A stretch of 64,000 bases of DNA from Polytrichum commune (lineage: Eukaryota > Streptophyta > Polytrichopsida > Polytrichales > Polytrichaceae), in NCBI GenBank assembly GCA_950295325.1, contig OX485804.1, forward strand, positions 68,798,033-68,862,032, written 5' to 3'. The notes beneath the pieces were generated by a model. It was not told where the DNA came from. It saw nothing but the letters and a program-made list of their open reading frames with translations, and made no database searches. Shown in pieces: positions 36,286-47,449 of the stretch; within the stretch, counting starts at the first letter, position 1; the number at the start of each line of letters is the position of its first letter. The translations under genes and the position numbers were made by a program.

Positions 36286-36789
36286 TGCTACTGGATGTTA
36301 ACAATATCCACTTTAGAGGCTTGAGTCTACATAAATAATTATGGACCACACTAGCTTCCAACTCATCTTTAGAACCTTTCATGTTCCACAAGATACTCAT
36401 AGATTCATCAAGAATATTAAGTTCAAAATGGGGTTTTACTTAAGTGTTTCCTTCCCTTTTAGTTGATTTCATCCCCCCCCCCCCCACACACACGATTATT
36501 CTCCTTACTCTTTCCACTTGCTTTTAAAGCAACAACTAGAGGGAGACCTCATCGGTAAGGGACCTAAATTGTGAGATTATCAATTGGGTTCACATTCATG
36601 TTAGCGATTTTTTTTTTAATTTTTAATTTTCAAGACAAGTCTCTTCATTTTTCCACTTCAAATTACAAAGTTCAATAACAATTTGTCACAAGCATCAGCG
36701 AGAAAGCCGTGACTATATTATGTGGAAAGGTTCATTTTGAATTTTGCAATAGTTTCATTTTATTTATGAAAGAAACCAATTATGTCTTC
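36286..36789. other. No gene recognised
   Basis: Intergenic sequence with a C-run at 36473-36485 and a T-run at 36609-36618. No coding or structural feature is seen. Confidence 0.45.
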
Positions 36790-37065
36790 ATCGAGCAAAT
36801 TGAACACATTTCAAGATTATTGGATGACATGGAACTCTTAAGATCAATTTTCAGATGAATTCATTCCTATCATAGTGGATTCTATCAATATCCTTTGACT
36901 TTATATGATGAAATATGACACAAACATATATATATATATATATATATATAGTGGACCATATATACTTGTTGTGACCATGGACTAACAATCATTATTTTCT
37001 TCCAGTGCACATTACCTAGAACCATGGACCAAATAAAGAGTTTATTTAGTGCCTAATTTGGCATC
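36790..37065 (+). repeat. Repeat forming the 5' flank of the tRNA-Glu gene
   Basis: This is collinear with 21830-22096 (see that entry), so the tRNA gene sits in, or next to, a dispersed sequence. It contains an (AT)n microsatellite at 36926-36950 that the other copy lacks. The match to the other copy continues about 15 nt into the tRNA gene. Confidence 0.55.
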
Positions 37066-37103
37066 TCCGTTGTAGTCTAGATGGTCAGGATACTCGGCTC
37101 TCA
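37066..37103 (+). tRNA. 5' half of tRNA-Glu(CTC), split by LINE
   Basis: These 38 nt are the first half of a plant-type tRNA-Glu: acceptor strand TCCGTTG (37066-37072), D-arm with box A TAGTCTAGATGG, the 5' anticodon stem CTCGG and the loop up to CTCTCA. The break is in the anticodon loop just after the anticodon CTC and A37. The other half is 10.3 kb downstream at 47450-47484. The acceptor strands of the two halves pair 7 of 7 and the anticodon stem 5 of 5, which shows that they were one gene of about 73 nt. It can no longer give a normal tRNA. Confidence 0.9.
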
Positions 37104-37281
37104 TACTCGGCTCTCAAAGGATACTCGGCTCTGGAAGGCGGAGCTCCGCAAAACCTGGGTGAGATCCGGGTTTTCAGGGAGAAGGCAAGAATGTGAGAAC
37201 TCATGCAGATAGAGAAATTTTTGAGGTTTGACGTCGTTACAGTGTGATTACAATTGTTGATCCAAGTCTATAGAGTCAGAT

Positions 37282-39278
37282 TTGACAAAAAAACTAGAAG
37301 ACGAAGGTCAACAGCCGCCACATCGTAGCATATCACAAGCGCCGGTAGGAGAGGACATCCCCCCGCAACCAGCAGCACAGATCGACCCACTCGACCACAG
37401 ATTCGACTCCATCCTCCGCACCACCAACAAACCACACCATGGACAACAACATGGATCGAGAGCCTGCCAAAGGCACAAATCCCATAGGCCCCCGTAAGCT
37501 AGTGGCAACAATACCAGAAGCTCTACTTACAACACTCCGCTCCAGCTACGCAGCAAAAACAAATCTCTCCTTCATTGGGAGGATCCAAGGTAAGCACCCC
37601 GGGCTCAAGGCTCTCACAGCTTGGGCCCGAGACACCCTACACTCTTCCTTTGCATTTCTTTCATTAAAAGCAAATAACCTATTTGAAGTTACTTTCAACC
37701 TACCGGAAGGGAGGATCCATGCTCTCACGCAAACAGACCTAGTCTGCGAACATCTCCTTCTCTAGTTGGCAGCCTCATCTAGACTCGAAGACCACACAAG
37801 CTTCAGACCAGTTAGATTCCCCGGTGTGGTTGCAAATAGTAGACCTCTGCCAGATCCTGAGAGAAGAAACCTTCCTTAGAACGATAGGGAAGCAAATAGG
37901 ACAGGTAGTAGCAATAGATAACTCAGAGGCATATAGGGCAAAACTATCCGGTCCTAGAATCAGACTCCTAGTCAAAGATCTAAATACCCTCCCACAACCA
38001 GTAGTGGTACCAAGGCTAGATGGGGATGGGGTAGTAGAATATAACCTCGAGTTTAGTGGTCTGCCGAACCAATGCGGAAGGTGCCGATCAAGAGAACATC
38101 AGGTTCGACATTGCCCAAGGAAGGAGAAACGAAGAGGAGCACCAACGCACAACAATCATCAAGGGAGACGAAATCTTCAGCCACCGCCAACACCGACCTC
38201 GAACGCCCAGCAGGAGGAGAGCAAACAAACCCTAACCCCAGAAGTCGAACACACCCGGCCGCCAACAATCCTTACGCCAACACTCCCAACAGGAGCACCG
38301 GAGGAACCACCACCACAGGCAGCTTCCGACGACCCAAAATCACCAACAGCGCCAATACTTACGCCCACACAACCCGTAGCAACACCAGCGGACTCTACAC
38401 TGAATCAAACCACCAGCGAGCCTACATCTCCGACAACAGAATCCACAATACTCCAGACCCTTCTACCTAATGAAACCAACTTCCGACACCTTCAAACACC
38501 CACACAAGCTACACCCACAAAGACACCCCCACCGAGACGAGCAAGCGAGACGGTGCCACCAAACACCTTTGTCTAGAGAATGAAACATGCAGGAGAACCC
38601 TCTACCGACAAAGGCAAAGGGAAAGGGAAACTTAGTGAGTCGGCACCACTGACCAGACAGGGGTATAGGTCGGGTCAATTAGCGGAGGACTTCTGGATAG
38701 CAGTGGGCATGCCGAACACACCACAATCCCAAAAGAAAAAGCTCAGAGTGATACCTTTCCTCATCAACCAAAAAGCAGAATACCTGGTGGACAAGAAGGC
38801 AAAACCTCTTAGTACTATTACAACAGTCCAAGTAGCGGAACAGCTGGCCGGCATCCCATGGACCACCCACAGAGCACGGCAACATGTAGTAAATGAAGTC
38901 GCACAATCTCTACATAAAGTGTTGGTCTTCAACAACACCAACACCTCCCCTTTTCAAAAATGGACACAAGGAGCATGGTACGCCAGATGGAACCAATCAG
39001 AAGGAAAACATACATGCACCCTGTACGTACATATCACAGTCACAGAGCAGAAAATCAAAATCCGCAAAGGAAGAGACCTTGAGTGGACGAGATTACCTGA
39101 AGCAACAACCACAATCTGCATCGATTCGCCACCAGAAGCTATACAAGATGGTCAAGATATGGAGAAGTATTGGAAAGACATGACGGAGTTCCCAGAACCC
39201 ACCCACCACACTGCAACGGCAGTGGCCACAAGCAACTCATTCGCGGTTTTGAGCCAAGAGGGGGCAACTACCTCCTAG
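37282..39278 (+). pseudogene. LINE ORF1 (Gag-like, DUF4283 plus CCHC), broken
   Basis: This is the RNA-binding ORF1 protein of plant L1 elements. The first part (37439-37765) reads PEALLTTLRSSYAAKTNLSF and GRIHALTQTDL, like the DUF4283 domain. A frame change near 37760 leads into 37824-39278, with a LVKDLNTLPQPVVVPRLDG segment, then a zinc knuckle CGRCRSREHQVRHC (38074-38115; C-x2-C-x4-H-x4-C), then a long Pro/Thr-rich spacer (38180-38560). A TAG at 38574-38576 interrupts the same frame, which then continues through a basic stretch (KGKGKGK) and a C-terminal region of about 200 residues with tryptophan-rich motifs (WTQGAWYARWNQSEGKH), unlike the short ORF1 tails I know. It ends just after ORF2 begins. 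Confidence 0.8.
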
Positions 39279-41461
39279 ATCAAGCCAAACACATGAAAGG
39301 AGACAGAATTACGTCAGCTACCCAAAACGTCAGGTGCTTAGGCCAAGGCTTTGCGGGTAGAAGGAAAAGAAAGGAACTGAAAGATCTTTTTAAAGATACA
39401 AACCCCCCAGCAGACGTCATACTTCTGCAAGAGACAAAAATTTCAGAGGATGCAGGACTTAACCAAGCACGCTTCATAGAACATAAAGGAGGAATTAGTT
39501 TATGGAACGAAGCTACCTTTTCAGCGCAATCTGCCCGATACAAAGGTGGGACAGGGATGATCCTCTCCGAGCGGATGGTAGAAAGTCTAACACACCATGG
39601 AGTGGTCTACCCCGGGAGAGCGCAGTATGCAACATTCCAGCTTAGTCCACATATACACATAGGAATCCTTAATGTGTATGGCTTTAGTAACACAGGGCCC
39701 CGAGCAGTCCTCTGGAATCACCTAGCTCAGGTTGAACTACCAGAAGCCATATGGATACTAGCAGGGGATTTTAACAATATAGAGCAAGCTAGAGATAAAC
39801 AGGGAGGGAACTCAAAAACAAACATTGATCGCAGAGAACTCGAAGCCTGGAACCACCTCCTCATACGACTAGGGGCTCGAGATGCCTTTAATCTAAGAAC
39901 GTTTTGCAGACAATCTGAAAAGAGATTTACATGGTCAAACACACGTAACAATGAGGTGCTGATACAATCCAGAATAGATAGAATATATGTCCCCTCCCAG
40001 ATAGAAGACATAGGTGGTACCATAGAAATCCTCCCAACACTCCCAGATGTATCGGACCATGCAAGTGTTATACTACACTTTAGTGATGAACCCAAGAGGA
40101 AACCAACCACCCCGCACTTCAACAAAGGCCTTCTGGCCAACCCTGATAGCAAAGCACAACTCTTGGCCACCTGGAAAGCCACTATAGAAGACGCCTCATA
40201 CACAACATGGAACCAGAAAGTAGTAGCAGCCAATAGCGCCATACGACAGAAGTCCATAGAACTAACCCAAAACCAAAAGAAGAAGTGGAAAGAAACTTAC
40301 CAAGCCCAATTCGAGGACATCAAGTTGGCGGAAGCAAAGCTCCAATGGAATTGGGAATCTCGGGAGGCGAGGAACCGGCTTAGCGATGCACAAGTAGCAA
40401 TACATGAGGTAAGACAACAAAAATTCCAATTTCAAGAGAGTGCTATACTTTCTAAGTGGGCGCGAGTAGGGGACAGGTGTACAAAAGAATTCTTTGAACA
40501 CCACTCAGGATCCAAGAAACCCACCAACATCACACAGATGCAAGATGGAGACAGACGCATCACAACCCAACAGGAGATCGAACAACATATACTACACTTC
40601 TACGAAAACTTATATTCCAGGGATGAACAAGTAGAAGCAAATGAAGAAGCTCGAGCGACATGCTTTAACCTAATCACCCAAACAGTGTTACCTGAACACA
40701 ATGCTGAATTAATGAAACCACTGTCGATGGAAGAGTTGAAAGAGGCGTTAAAGCAACTGCCAAGTGGGAAGGCCCCGGGCATAGATACTATACCCGCGGA
40801 ATTTTATCAGGAGGTATTGGAAGACATAGAACAGGATTTATTCAACTTCGTCTCTGAAACCATGAGCCAAGCACACATTAGTGAGGAACTCAATGTTAGC
40901 AAGATAGCCCTCCTACCCAAATCCGAAGATAGGCTACGCGTTCAAAACTATAGACCCATCTCTCTCTTGAACACCTTGTATAAAGTAGTTGCCAAAGTCT
41001 ACGCCAATCGTATGAAACCCTTGCTTCATCATTGGATACTACCGTCACAAACCGGATTCGTACCCAATAGATGTATCTTAGACAACATCTTTCTAGCTTT
41101 CGAAGCGATTGAATGGGCCCTAGAGAACAATCAGAATCTCAGCATGCTCTTACTCGACTTTGAGAAGGCATACGACAGAGTTAGCTGGACTTTCCTTAGG
41201 AAAACAATGGAAAGGATGGGATTTGTGGATACATGGATACAACAAGTGATGGCCTTGAACATCAATGCTTCGGCCACCATAATCGTTAATGGAAACCAAT
41301 CCACACCTTTCAAGCTCCAAAGGTCAGTTCGGCAAGGCTGCCCCTTAGCTCCCTACCTCTTCCTACTTACTGTCGATGTATTAGGACAGATGCTCCAACA
41401 CCCAACAAACAACGTAATTGGGCTCAAGCTACCTGATCACACCACAATAACCAACCAAATG

Positions 41462-41473
41462 TTCGCCGACAAC
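41462..41473 (+). other. Altered RT active site FADN
   Basis: The reverse transcriptase motif that normally reads F-A-D-D is F-A-D-N here, through AAC in place of GAC at 41471-41473. Both aspartates hold the catalytic metals in this family, so this copy's enzyme would be dead or strongly impaired even without the other lesions. Confidence 0.85.
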
Positions 41474-42876
41474 ACCCTCCTCCTTCTTGATGGAACACCA
41501 ACCAACATGGATAGAGCAATTGAAGTGATCAACAAATTCGGAGAAGCCTCAGGGGCAAAGCTTAATCTACATAAGTCAGTAGGACTTTGGGTGGCCACAA
41601 TAGAAAGACCGTGGCAGTGGGGGGAGGAAACAGGATTGAAGTGGCTGCAACCAGGCGAGGTTACGAGATACTTGGGGTATCCCTTCGGGATACACATACC
41701 TCAAAAAGAAAAAGACGGCAAGATGCTCGGCCAAGTCCGGAAACACCTGCATCGATGGTCCAGCGCTAAACTCTCATTAGCAGGCAGAATCATGATAGCA
41801 AACCAGGTAATTCTCTCCTCAATTTGGTATCTCGCCTCATGCACAGATCTTTCGGGACATGCACTGAAAATAGCTAGAGCCACAATCAGGAATTATGTAT
41901 GGTCGGGTAAGAAGGAGTTCAAGGCCAGAGCCAGGGTAAAATGGGACACAGTTGTATTACCAATTGTTAGAGGAGGGGTCAAACTTCTTGACCCACAATG
42001 GCAAGCAGCGGCTTTCCTAGTGAAACTTCTTATCAGGGGCTTGTCAGTAGGGTACGAACCATGGAAATCTCTGGTACAGTATCGGGTAGCGCAGACAAAG
42101 CAAACGAGAAGAGGGAAATGGCCATCTCATGCAAACTGGGTAATGAACTCACCAAAATTGGTCGGCCAAGGATCCACAATGTGGCAAGGGGTGATGAAGG
42201 CTTGGTGCACGATACAATCCGGCCTGGAACAACAAGAACCAGTCAAGTGGTCAGAAATCAACCGGCAGCCCCTGCTTGGCAACAGACTCCTTACAAATGA
42301 ACAGGGCATTCAATGGGGCCAAGATCCCAAGACAAACCTGAGAGGCTGGATGGAAAAAGGCCTCAAAACGCTACAAGACCTGGCCAGAGCAGACGGCCAC
42401 GGATGGAAATCCCTCCCAGAATTGCTCCGCTTCCGCAGATCAGCAAGAACTACCCAAACATACAACCAAATGATAGCTAGTGTCCCGTGGGAGGCAACAC
42501 CCAAACCTGCGGTAACACCACGAGAGTGGTTAGCGAGCAAAGAAGAAGGAGGAAAAATCGAGTTCGTATACCACATCACTGATGACACAAAGGCAAAGCT
42601 TTACAAAAAAAGACAAGACAGGACAACTACACCTCCTTGGCACAGATCAAAGATACCCAGCAGAAGCCCAAGAGGTCCGGATCATCCGCACAGGGACACC
42701 ACGACGAATCGTCTTCGACTACAACCCTACCGACGACACAGAGGAGGACCAATCGCTCTGGCTATGGGGTACAGACTGGATAACGAACCTAGAGTGGGAC
42801 CCCAAAAACTGGAACTGGAGACGAATTGGAGTCCTCCCAGATACCATAGTGTTGAACTACTCAACAAAACGGGGAT

Positions 42877-45041
42877 TGTGAGCCCAAAAGGGTGCCCACA
42901 TTTAGTCTTAGACCCTTGAAACGTTAGTTGATGCACTTTGAAGTAGCATGTTACTTCACAAAAATATAAAAAGAGTGAAATGTTAGTCTTAGAAGTACCA
43001 TGTTGTAAGAGGCTAGGATGTGAGTTGTTATTGTGTTTTTACCTTCGGAAGGATTTGAGTGAATGAGGATAGGTAAGGAGAACTTGGATTGAGTAGTTAG
43101 TGAGTAGGCTAGTACAAATGGATGGAGACAACCAAAGTGACTCAAGAGGCAAGTGCATTCGAATTGGGATGAATGGAGGATCACATGGAGCGCACAAGTG
43201 GACCACCTCATCATGGCCACTTAATGGGGAAGGCCCAAGGAAGAATGCAAGGTGGAGGATAAGCAAATTCTCAAAGCACCAATCAAATCACGAGTTAAGC
43301 ATCGTGGTTTGAATTAAGTGGTGAGCGACGATTTGGGAAAGTAAGGGGAGAAAGTTATGGCGGCGGAAAGCGAAGGAGGCTAAGTTTGGGTTGAAGCATC
43401 CCAAGTTTGGTAAAGTGTGGTAGGTAGAAAGCCAAGGCTAGTTAAATGTTCGAATTAGGATCCTTGTTGATCATTTGAGGGAGGAAGGCTTAGAAGATAG
43501 GATTGGCGCCTACTAAGTAGGAGGAAATCTCAAGGGCTTATCGTGAGCCTTGAGGGTGCTCACCCCCTCAAGCTTACTATATAATCCCTCATTCTTCCCT
43601 CACTCATCCTCTCTTTCCTTTGTGCTCCAAGGCACCCCACGAGTTATAAGTGTGGGTGTGGGAAGCCATATTGGAGCACATGTGTGTGCTTAGTTTTTAG
43701 TTTGAGAGCCAAGGCTTGTTAGCCTTGAAGAGGGCTTGACCTCTTGGTAGAATTAGTGTTGACGTGAAGGATTTTAAAGTTAATTCATGATTCCAATTTG
43801 TGGTACTTAAAGTTCATGTTTTGAATACACGTGGTTGCAAGTTCCATGTTTAAGAGTTGAGCACTTGATGTTGTGATGAGTGCAAAAATATACTTGTGTG
43901 GATTAATTAGTCTTAGTGAAGTTAGGAAATTCTCTCTCCCCCTCTCCTTTCTAGGATTTTAGGATTTTAGGATTAGAGAAGAATTGTGTGATTAGAAAGG
44001 GGTTGTTAGTAGAATTAGGGAAATTAGGTAGGAAGATTAGTTAAGGGCTTGAATAATTAGTGAGGTAGTTGGGGATTACAACTACAAAGTTGTGGGTTTA
44101 TGAAGGAGCTGGGTTTATGAAGGAGCTGGGTTTGTTTAGTTAGAAAGTAAAGAGCTGGGTTTATGAAGGACCTGGGTTTGTTTAGTTAGAAGCTAAGGAG
44201 CTGGGTTCATAAAGGAGCTGGGTTTATGAAGGAGCTGGGTTTGTTTAGTTAGAAGCTAAGAAGCTGGGTTTATGAAGGAGCTAGGTTTATGAAGGAGCTA
44301 GGTTTATGTAATTAGAAAGTAAAGAGATGGGTTCATGAAGGAGCTTAGTAGATAGCCTACCTAATTAGCTCATAGACAAGTAGTTAGTTACATTATGTTA
44401 GTTAGTGTTATGTGTGGCTTTCACAAGTAAATGTATTTGAGATTGACTATAGAGAATAGTGTTTTTTTTAACACTTGCATCCTCTCTTTAAAAATAAACC
44501 ACGTGCACAACTTAAGGGAGAATGTGGAGCACTCTCGCGATGGCAAGACAAAGGAAGCAAAGACCAAAGGTGCGAGGGAGAGATTGACATAAGTCACATA
44601 AGTATTTCTTAATACTTAAAGGCTTATGTACGGTATGGAGACACCAAGTGAGACCTCTTATAGTAGCGATACGGAATACACAAGTGATAGTTCAAGTGGT
44701 AGTATAGAGTCAACGGCACGGACTCCATTTAGGAGAGGGATATCCTTAAGGGCTTGTGTAGCTAAAGCAGCCGGATGGACGTTAGAAGCAAACAAAGACA
44801 AAATAGCACCCGAGCATAAGGAGGTTAAAATAACATAGTTAACTTGTGCATTCTCCACATACGTATTGAAATCGTACATTGAGTTGTTAAAAGTGAAATT
44901 CCAGTTAAATCCAAGACCACTTGAAGGGTGAACCTTGCACTATGGACTCATCCAAGTCCAAATCCAATACCGCGGAGGAATGTGAGCCCAAACCCACTAC
45001 TCGGACTACGGACGCTTAAGGGTGGGGGGTTTGGCCTCACA
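42877..45041 (+). mobile_element. Solo LTR, copy B (2165 bp), inside LINE ORF2
   Basis: Ends are TGTGAGCCCAAA and TTTGGCCTCACA, with a 5-bp target duplication GGGAT (42872-42876 and 45042-45046). Removing the LTR and one duplicate rejoins ORF2 exactly as T-K-R-G-Y-R-V-A-L. The plus-strand orientation is supported by a TATA-like CTATATAAT at 43577-43585. It shares its ends and several interior blocks with copy A (3011-4672), which is inverted and about 500 bp shorter; much of the difference lies in a variable tandem array. No gag or pol lies between. It is younger than the LINE. Confidence 0.88.
44103..44350 (+). repeat. Minisatellite inside LTR copy B
   Basis: An imperfect tandem array of GAAGGAGCTGGGTTTAT, often followed by GTTTAGTTAGAAGCTAA, with about eight units in several higher-order spacings of 17-50 bp. 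A differently composed array occupies the corresponding place in copy A, so this part of the LTR expands and changes quickly. Confidence 0.75.
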
Positions 45042-45804
45042 GGGATATAGAGTGGCACTTAGACAAAACAACCATCGCATGCAGGTTGATGAGGAATTAG
45101 AAGCTGCAGGTTATAACAGCAAGGCTAGAGCCAAATTCTTTAATAGAATTTGGCACCCTTATCTCCTACGAAAAGTATCAGCCATGCAATGGCTGATACT
45201 CACAGGGGGACTCCCTGTGGGAGCTTGGAGAGAACGCCTTGGGCTTGACAGCACGTGTCAAATCTGTCCAATCCCAGCTAGAGATACTCTTCAACACTCA
45301 TTCCTAGAATGCCCGGAAGTATCTAGAGCCTGGCCCCTATTCCGAAAAACCCGAAGCATCGCAGGCCACAGACAAGCCTACACAAGGTGGAACGAAATCA
45401 GCAGAGGTCTGCTAACGGAGCCGGACGGTCCGAGTATGGAGGAGGACCTACAATGGGATACAGCAGCAGCATTCACGCTGAACATGGAGACTCCATGGGA
45501 TATACTAAGAGCACAGCTGCTATGGGCGATATGGTGTAACAGAGTCGCTCACTCTTTTAGCGAGAAACAGTTTCATCTCGGTACAGTTCTATGGCAAGCC
45601 TGGCGCAACACTATTTATTGCGCCATGGAAGCCTATAAGGAACTATTTAGACACAAACGGAACGAAGAGAAGAGGCATGAAATGATCACCTGTTTCCAAA
45701 ACATTTGGACCACTGCGGAAATCTTCGGACGACTTGGAAACTCCGGTATCAAGTGGAATCTTACACCACATCCAGAGTTCCTTCCACCGGATCTTGGAGC
45801 CTAG

Positions 45805-46965
45805 GTAGCACAACCAATTCAAACCATTCACAGATCCCCTTCGCCGGATGCAGAGGCCGATTTCATAGCGAGGCAAGACCTTCCGGATATCATACACGAC
45901 TTCGTCCAAGACATAGGCAACAACTGGCAACCTCCCAACTCCCCCCCAGAAGAGAACATGACAGGAATCAGCCAAGCACAAGAGGAGGAGGATCCGAATG
46001 AGATAAGACTACCAGAAAACGTGGACGAAATAGATGTTGATGAAGGGCAGCATTCACCCAATGCCAACGCACAGGGTGCGATACAAACACACGCAGACAC
46101 AGGCCTACAACAGTCTAAAGTCCTACCCAAGAGCAGAAGAAAAAAGAAATGCACCTTCGGACCCCACAAGAGACAGGGGGCTAACCAGGGACAGGGGTCC
46201 CCTCCGGCTCAAGAAAGCAACACAACTGATGCGGATGAGATGAACGAACTGCTCTGAGAAATCGATGCAGTAAGGGAAGGAAGCAGTGGTGGTGAGGACC
46301 CACTCCCCCCCCAACGCACCAAACCCATCAGCCGACCGAAGAAAAAATGTACCTTCGGACCTCACCCCAGAAAACCACAAGGAGACACGTCACCTGTGAT
46401 GGTAAGCACACCTCCCACTGCAGGTAATGATGCACCTGAGCAATCTCAAGTACGGATCACTAGAGGGCAAGCACTCAATGGCAACCAGCCATCCACATCA
46501 CATCAGGGGGAGAACCCTCCCACCGACACCTATCAATTCCCAAGAGCGGACAGGGTGACACTGATGCCTCCAGGGCCATCACATCGATCCCCTCTGGACC
46601 ATTACAAGGCTACAGCGGAGAACGCCCCGCAACCCAATCCCTACCGCTTCAAACTTCAACGCCTCGGCCTCACTGAAGAAGAATTCGAACAACGAATCAC
46701 GGACGAAATCAATGAAGGGCTACGGCAAGCCAAGGCTGAACGCCTTCTCGCCCGTGTCATGCCAGAAACTGACACACCTAATCCCGTTCCCCGCATCCTC
46801 ACCAAGGAAGACTGTATGTGCCTCTTCCGTGCCACAGGGGTTCCACCTCCGGGACCTCTATGGGGAGTCTACCGTTGGGCGGCGGACCTCGGCCATGCAC
46901 GCTTCGCCTTCAGCGAAGAGCTGGAAGAGCACGAATATCACCTGCTTGATCAATATGACTGCTGA
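45805..46965 (+). other. C-terminal extension of LINE ORF2 with repeated KKKCTFGPH motif
   Basis: Downstream of zf-RVT the same reading frame stays open for 387 codons with one internal TGA (46255-46257). It has an acidic, proline-rich stretch, then two copies of a basic motif: SRRKKKCTFGPHKR (46132-46173) and SRPKKKCTFGPHPRK (46330-46374). A further spacer is followed by a compact C-terminal domain (about 46640-46965) with LQRLGLTEEEFEQRITDEI and PLWGVYRWAADLGHARF. The lysine clusters with Cys and His could be a nuclear localisation or nucleic-acid-binding module. I know no such extension in ordinary plant L1 elements. Frame conservation over 1.1 kb suggests that it was coding. Confidence 0.65.
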
Positions 46966-47449
46966 GTGATTGAAGGGAGCTTGAGTCTCCCCTCTCTCCA
47001 CGGAGTGAGAGCCGACTCGCGCTCTCCAACGATGCGCGGCTCCGATTGCGACCGCGTCCTCACTGGGAGACCGCCCTGGTGTTCTCCCGCCCCCCTCTCC
47101 GACGTCTCCACCAGGCGACAGGTGGACTTGCATCTGCCCCTCCCGCGCATCTTTTGCGTTGCCACCTTGGGTGGCCCCCACCCCTTCAGGGGTTCTCCTT
47201 TTTCCAGCACTCGGGACGACCGTCGCGAACGGGGTCCCCGGCTTGCTCTCCCTCTCCCCCGATCACAGGCCTGCCCTTCTCCTTTAGCTTCCAGGTCTGT
47301 CTGACGTTGGGTCTGGTTAGTTGAAGGTGGAACCTTGGCCTCCGTAGCTGGCTGGCAAGGCTCCCCTCTTCCCCCTCTCGGGGGCTTGTACTTTTCTGGT
47401 TACCTCTCATTAAACCTCGGTGAGGTCTTTACAGGATACTCGGCTCTCA

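Larger units (their letters stand above)
39170..46965 (+). pseudogene. LINE ORF2 (EN-RT-zf-RVT plus long C-terminal extension), broken
   Basis: Order of domains: AP-endonuclease (SATQNVRCLGQGF, LLQETK, ILAGDFNN, SRIDRIYV, VSDHASVI; 39310-40075); reverse transcriptase (PSGKAPGIDTIPAEFY, LPKSEDRLRVQNYRPISLLN, LLLDFEKAYDRVSW, VRQGCPLAP, MFADNTLLLL; 40740-41500); zf-RVT (GLPVGAWRERLGL, CQICPIPARDTLQHSFLEC; 45200-45320). The second Asp of the FADD catalytic box is Asn (codon 41471-41473). A frameshift lies near 42600-42640 and a solo LTR splits codon GGA-TAT at 42876/45047. After the usual end (TAG 45802-45804) the same frame goes on for 387 codons with only one more stop (TGA 46255-46257) to 46965. 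That extension is described separately. The likely start is an ATG at 39170 or 39294. Confidence 0.9.
37104..47431 (+). mobile_element. L1-type LINE inserted in a tRNA-Glu gene
   Basis: The element is bounded by an 18-bp target duplication CAGGATACTCGGCTCTCA (37086-37103 and 47432-47449) that is part of the tRNA-Glu anticodon arm. Inside are a Gag-like ORF1 and an ORF2 with endonuclease, reverse transcriptase and zf-RVT, then a GC-rich 3' UTR (46966-47431). There is no poly(A); the 3' end is a small hairpin ACCTC-GGT-GAGGT (47414-47426) five bases from the junction. The 5' end repeats the target: TACTCGGCTCTCA (37104-37116) and GGATACTCGGCTCT (37119-37132). A 2165-bp solo LTR lies inside ORF2, so the LINE itself is about 8.2 kb. 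Stops, frameshifts and an RT active-site change make this copy inactive. Confidence 0.9.

Noticed and set aside
44626-44838. 70-codon Ser/Thr-rich frame in LTR copy B
   Set aside because: It lies in the LTR and is matched only weakly in copy A; LTRs are not expected to encode protein and the opposite strand is equally open.
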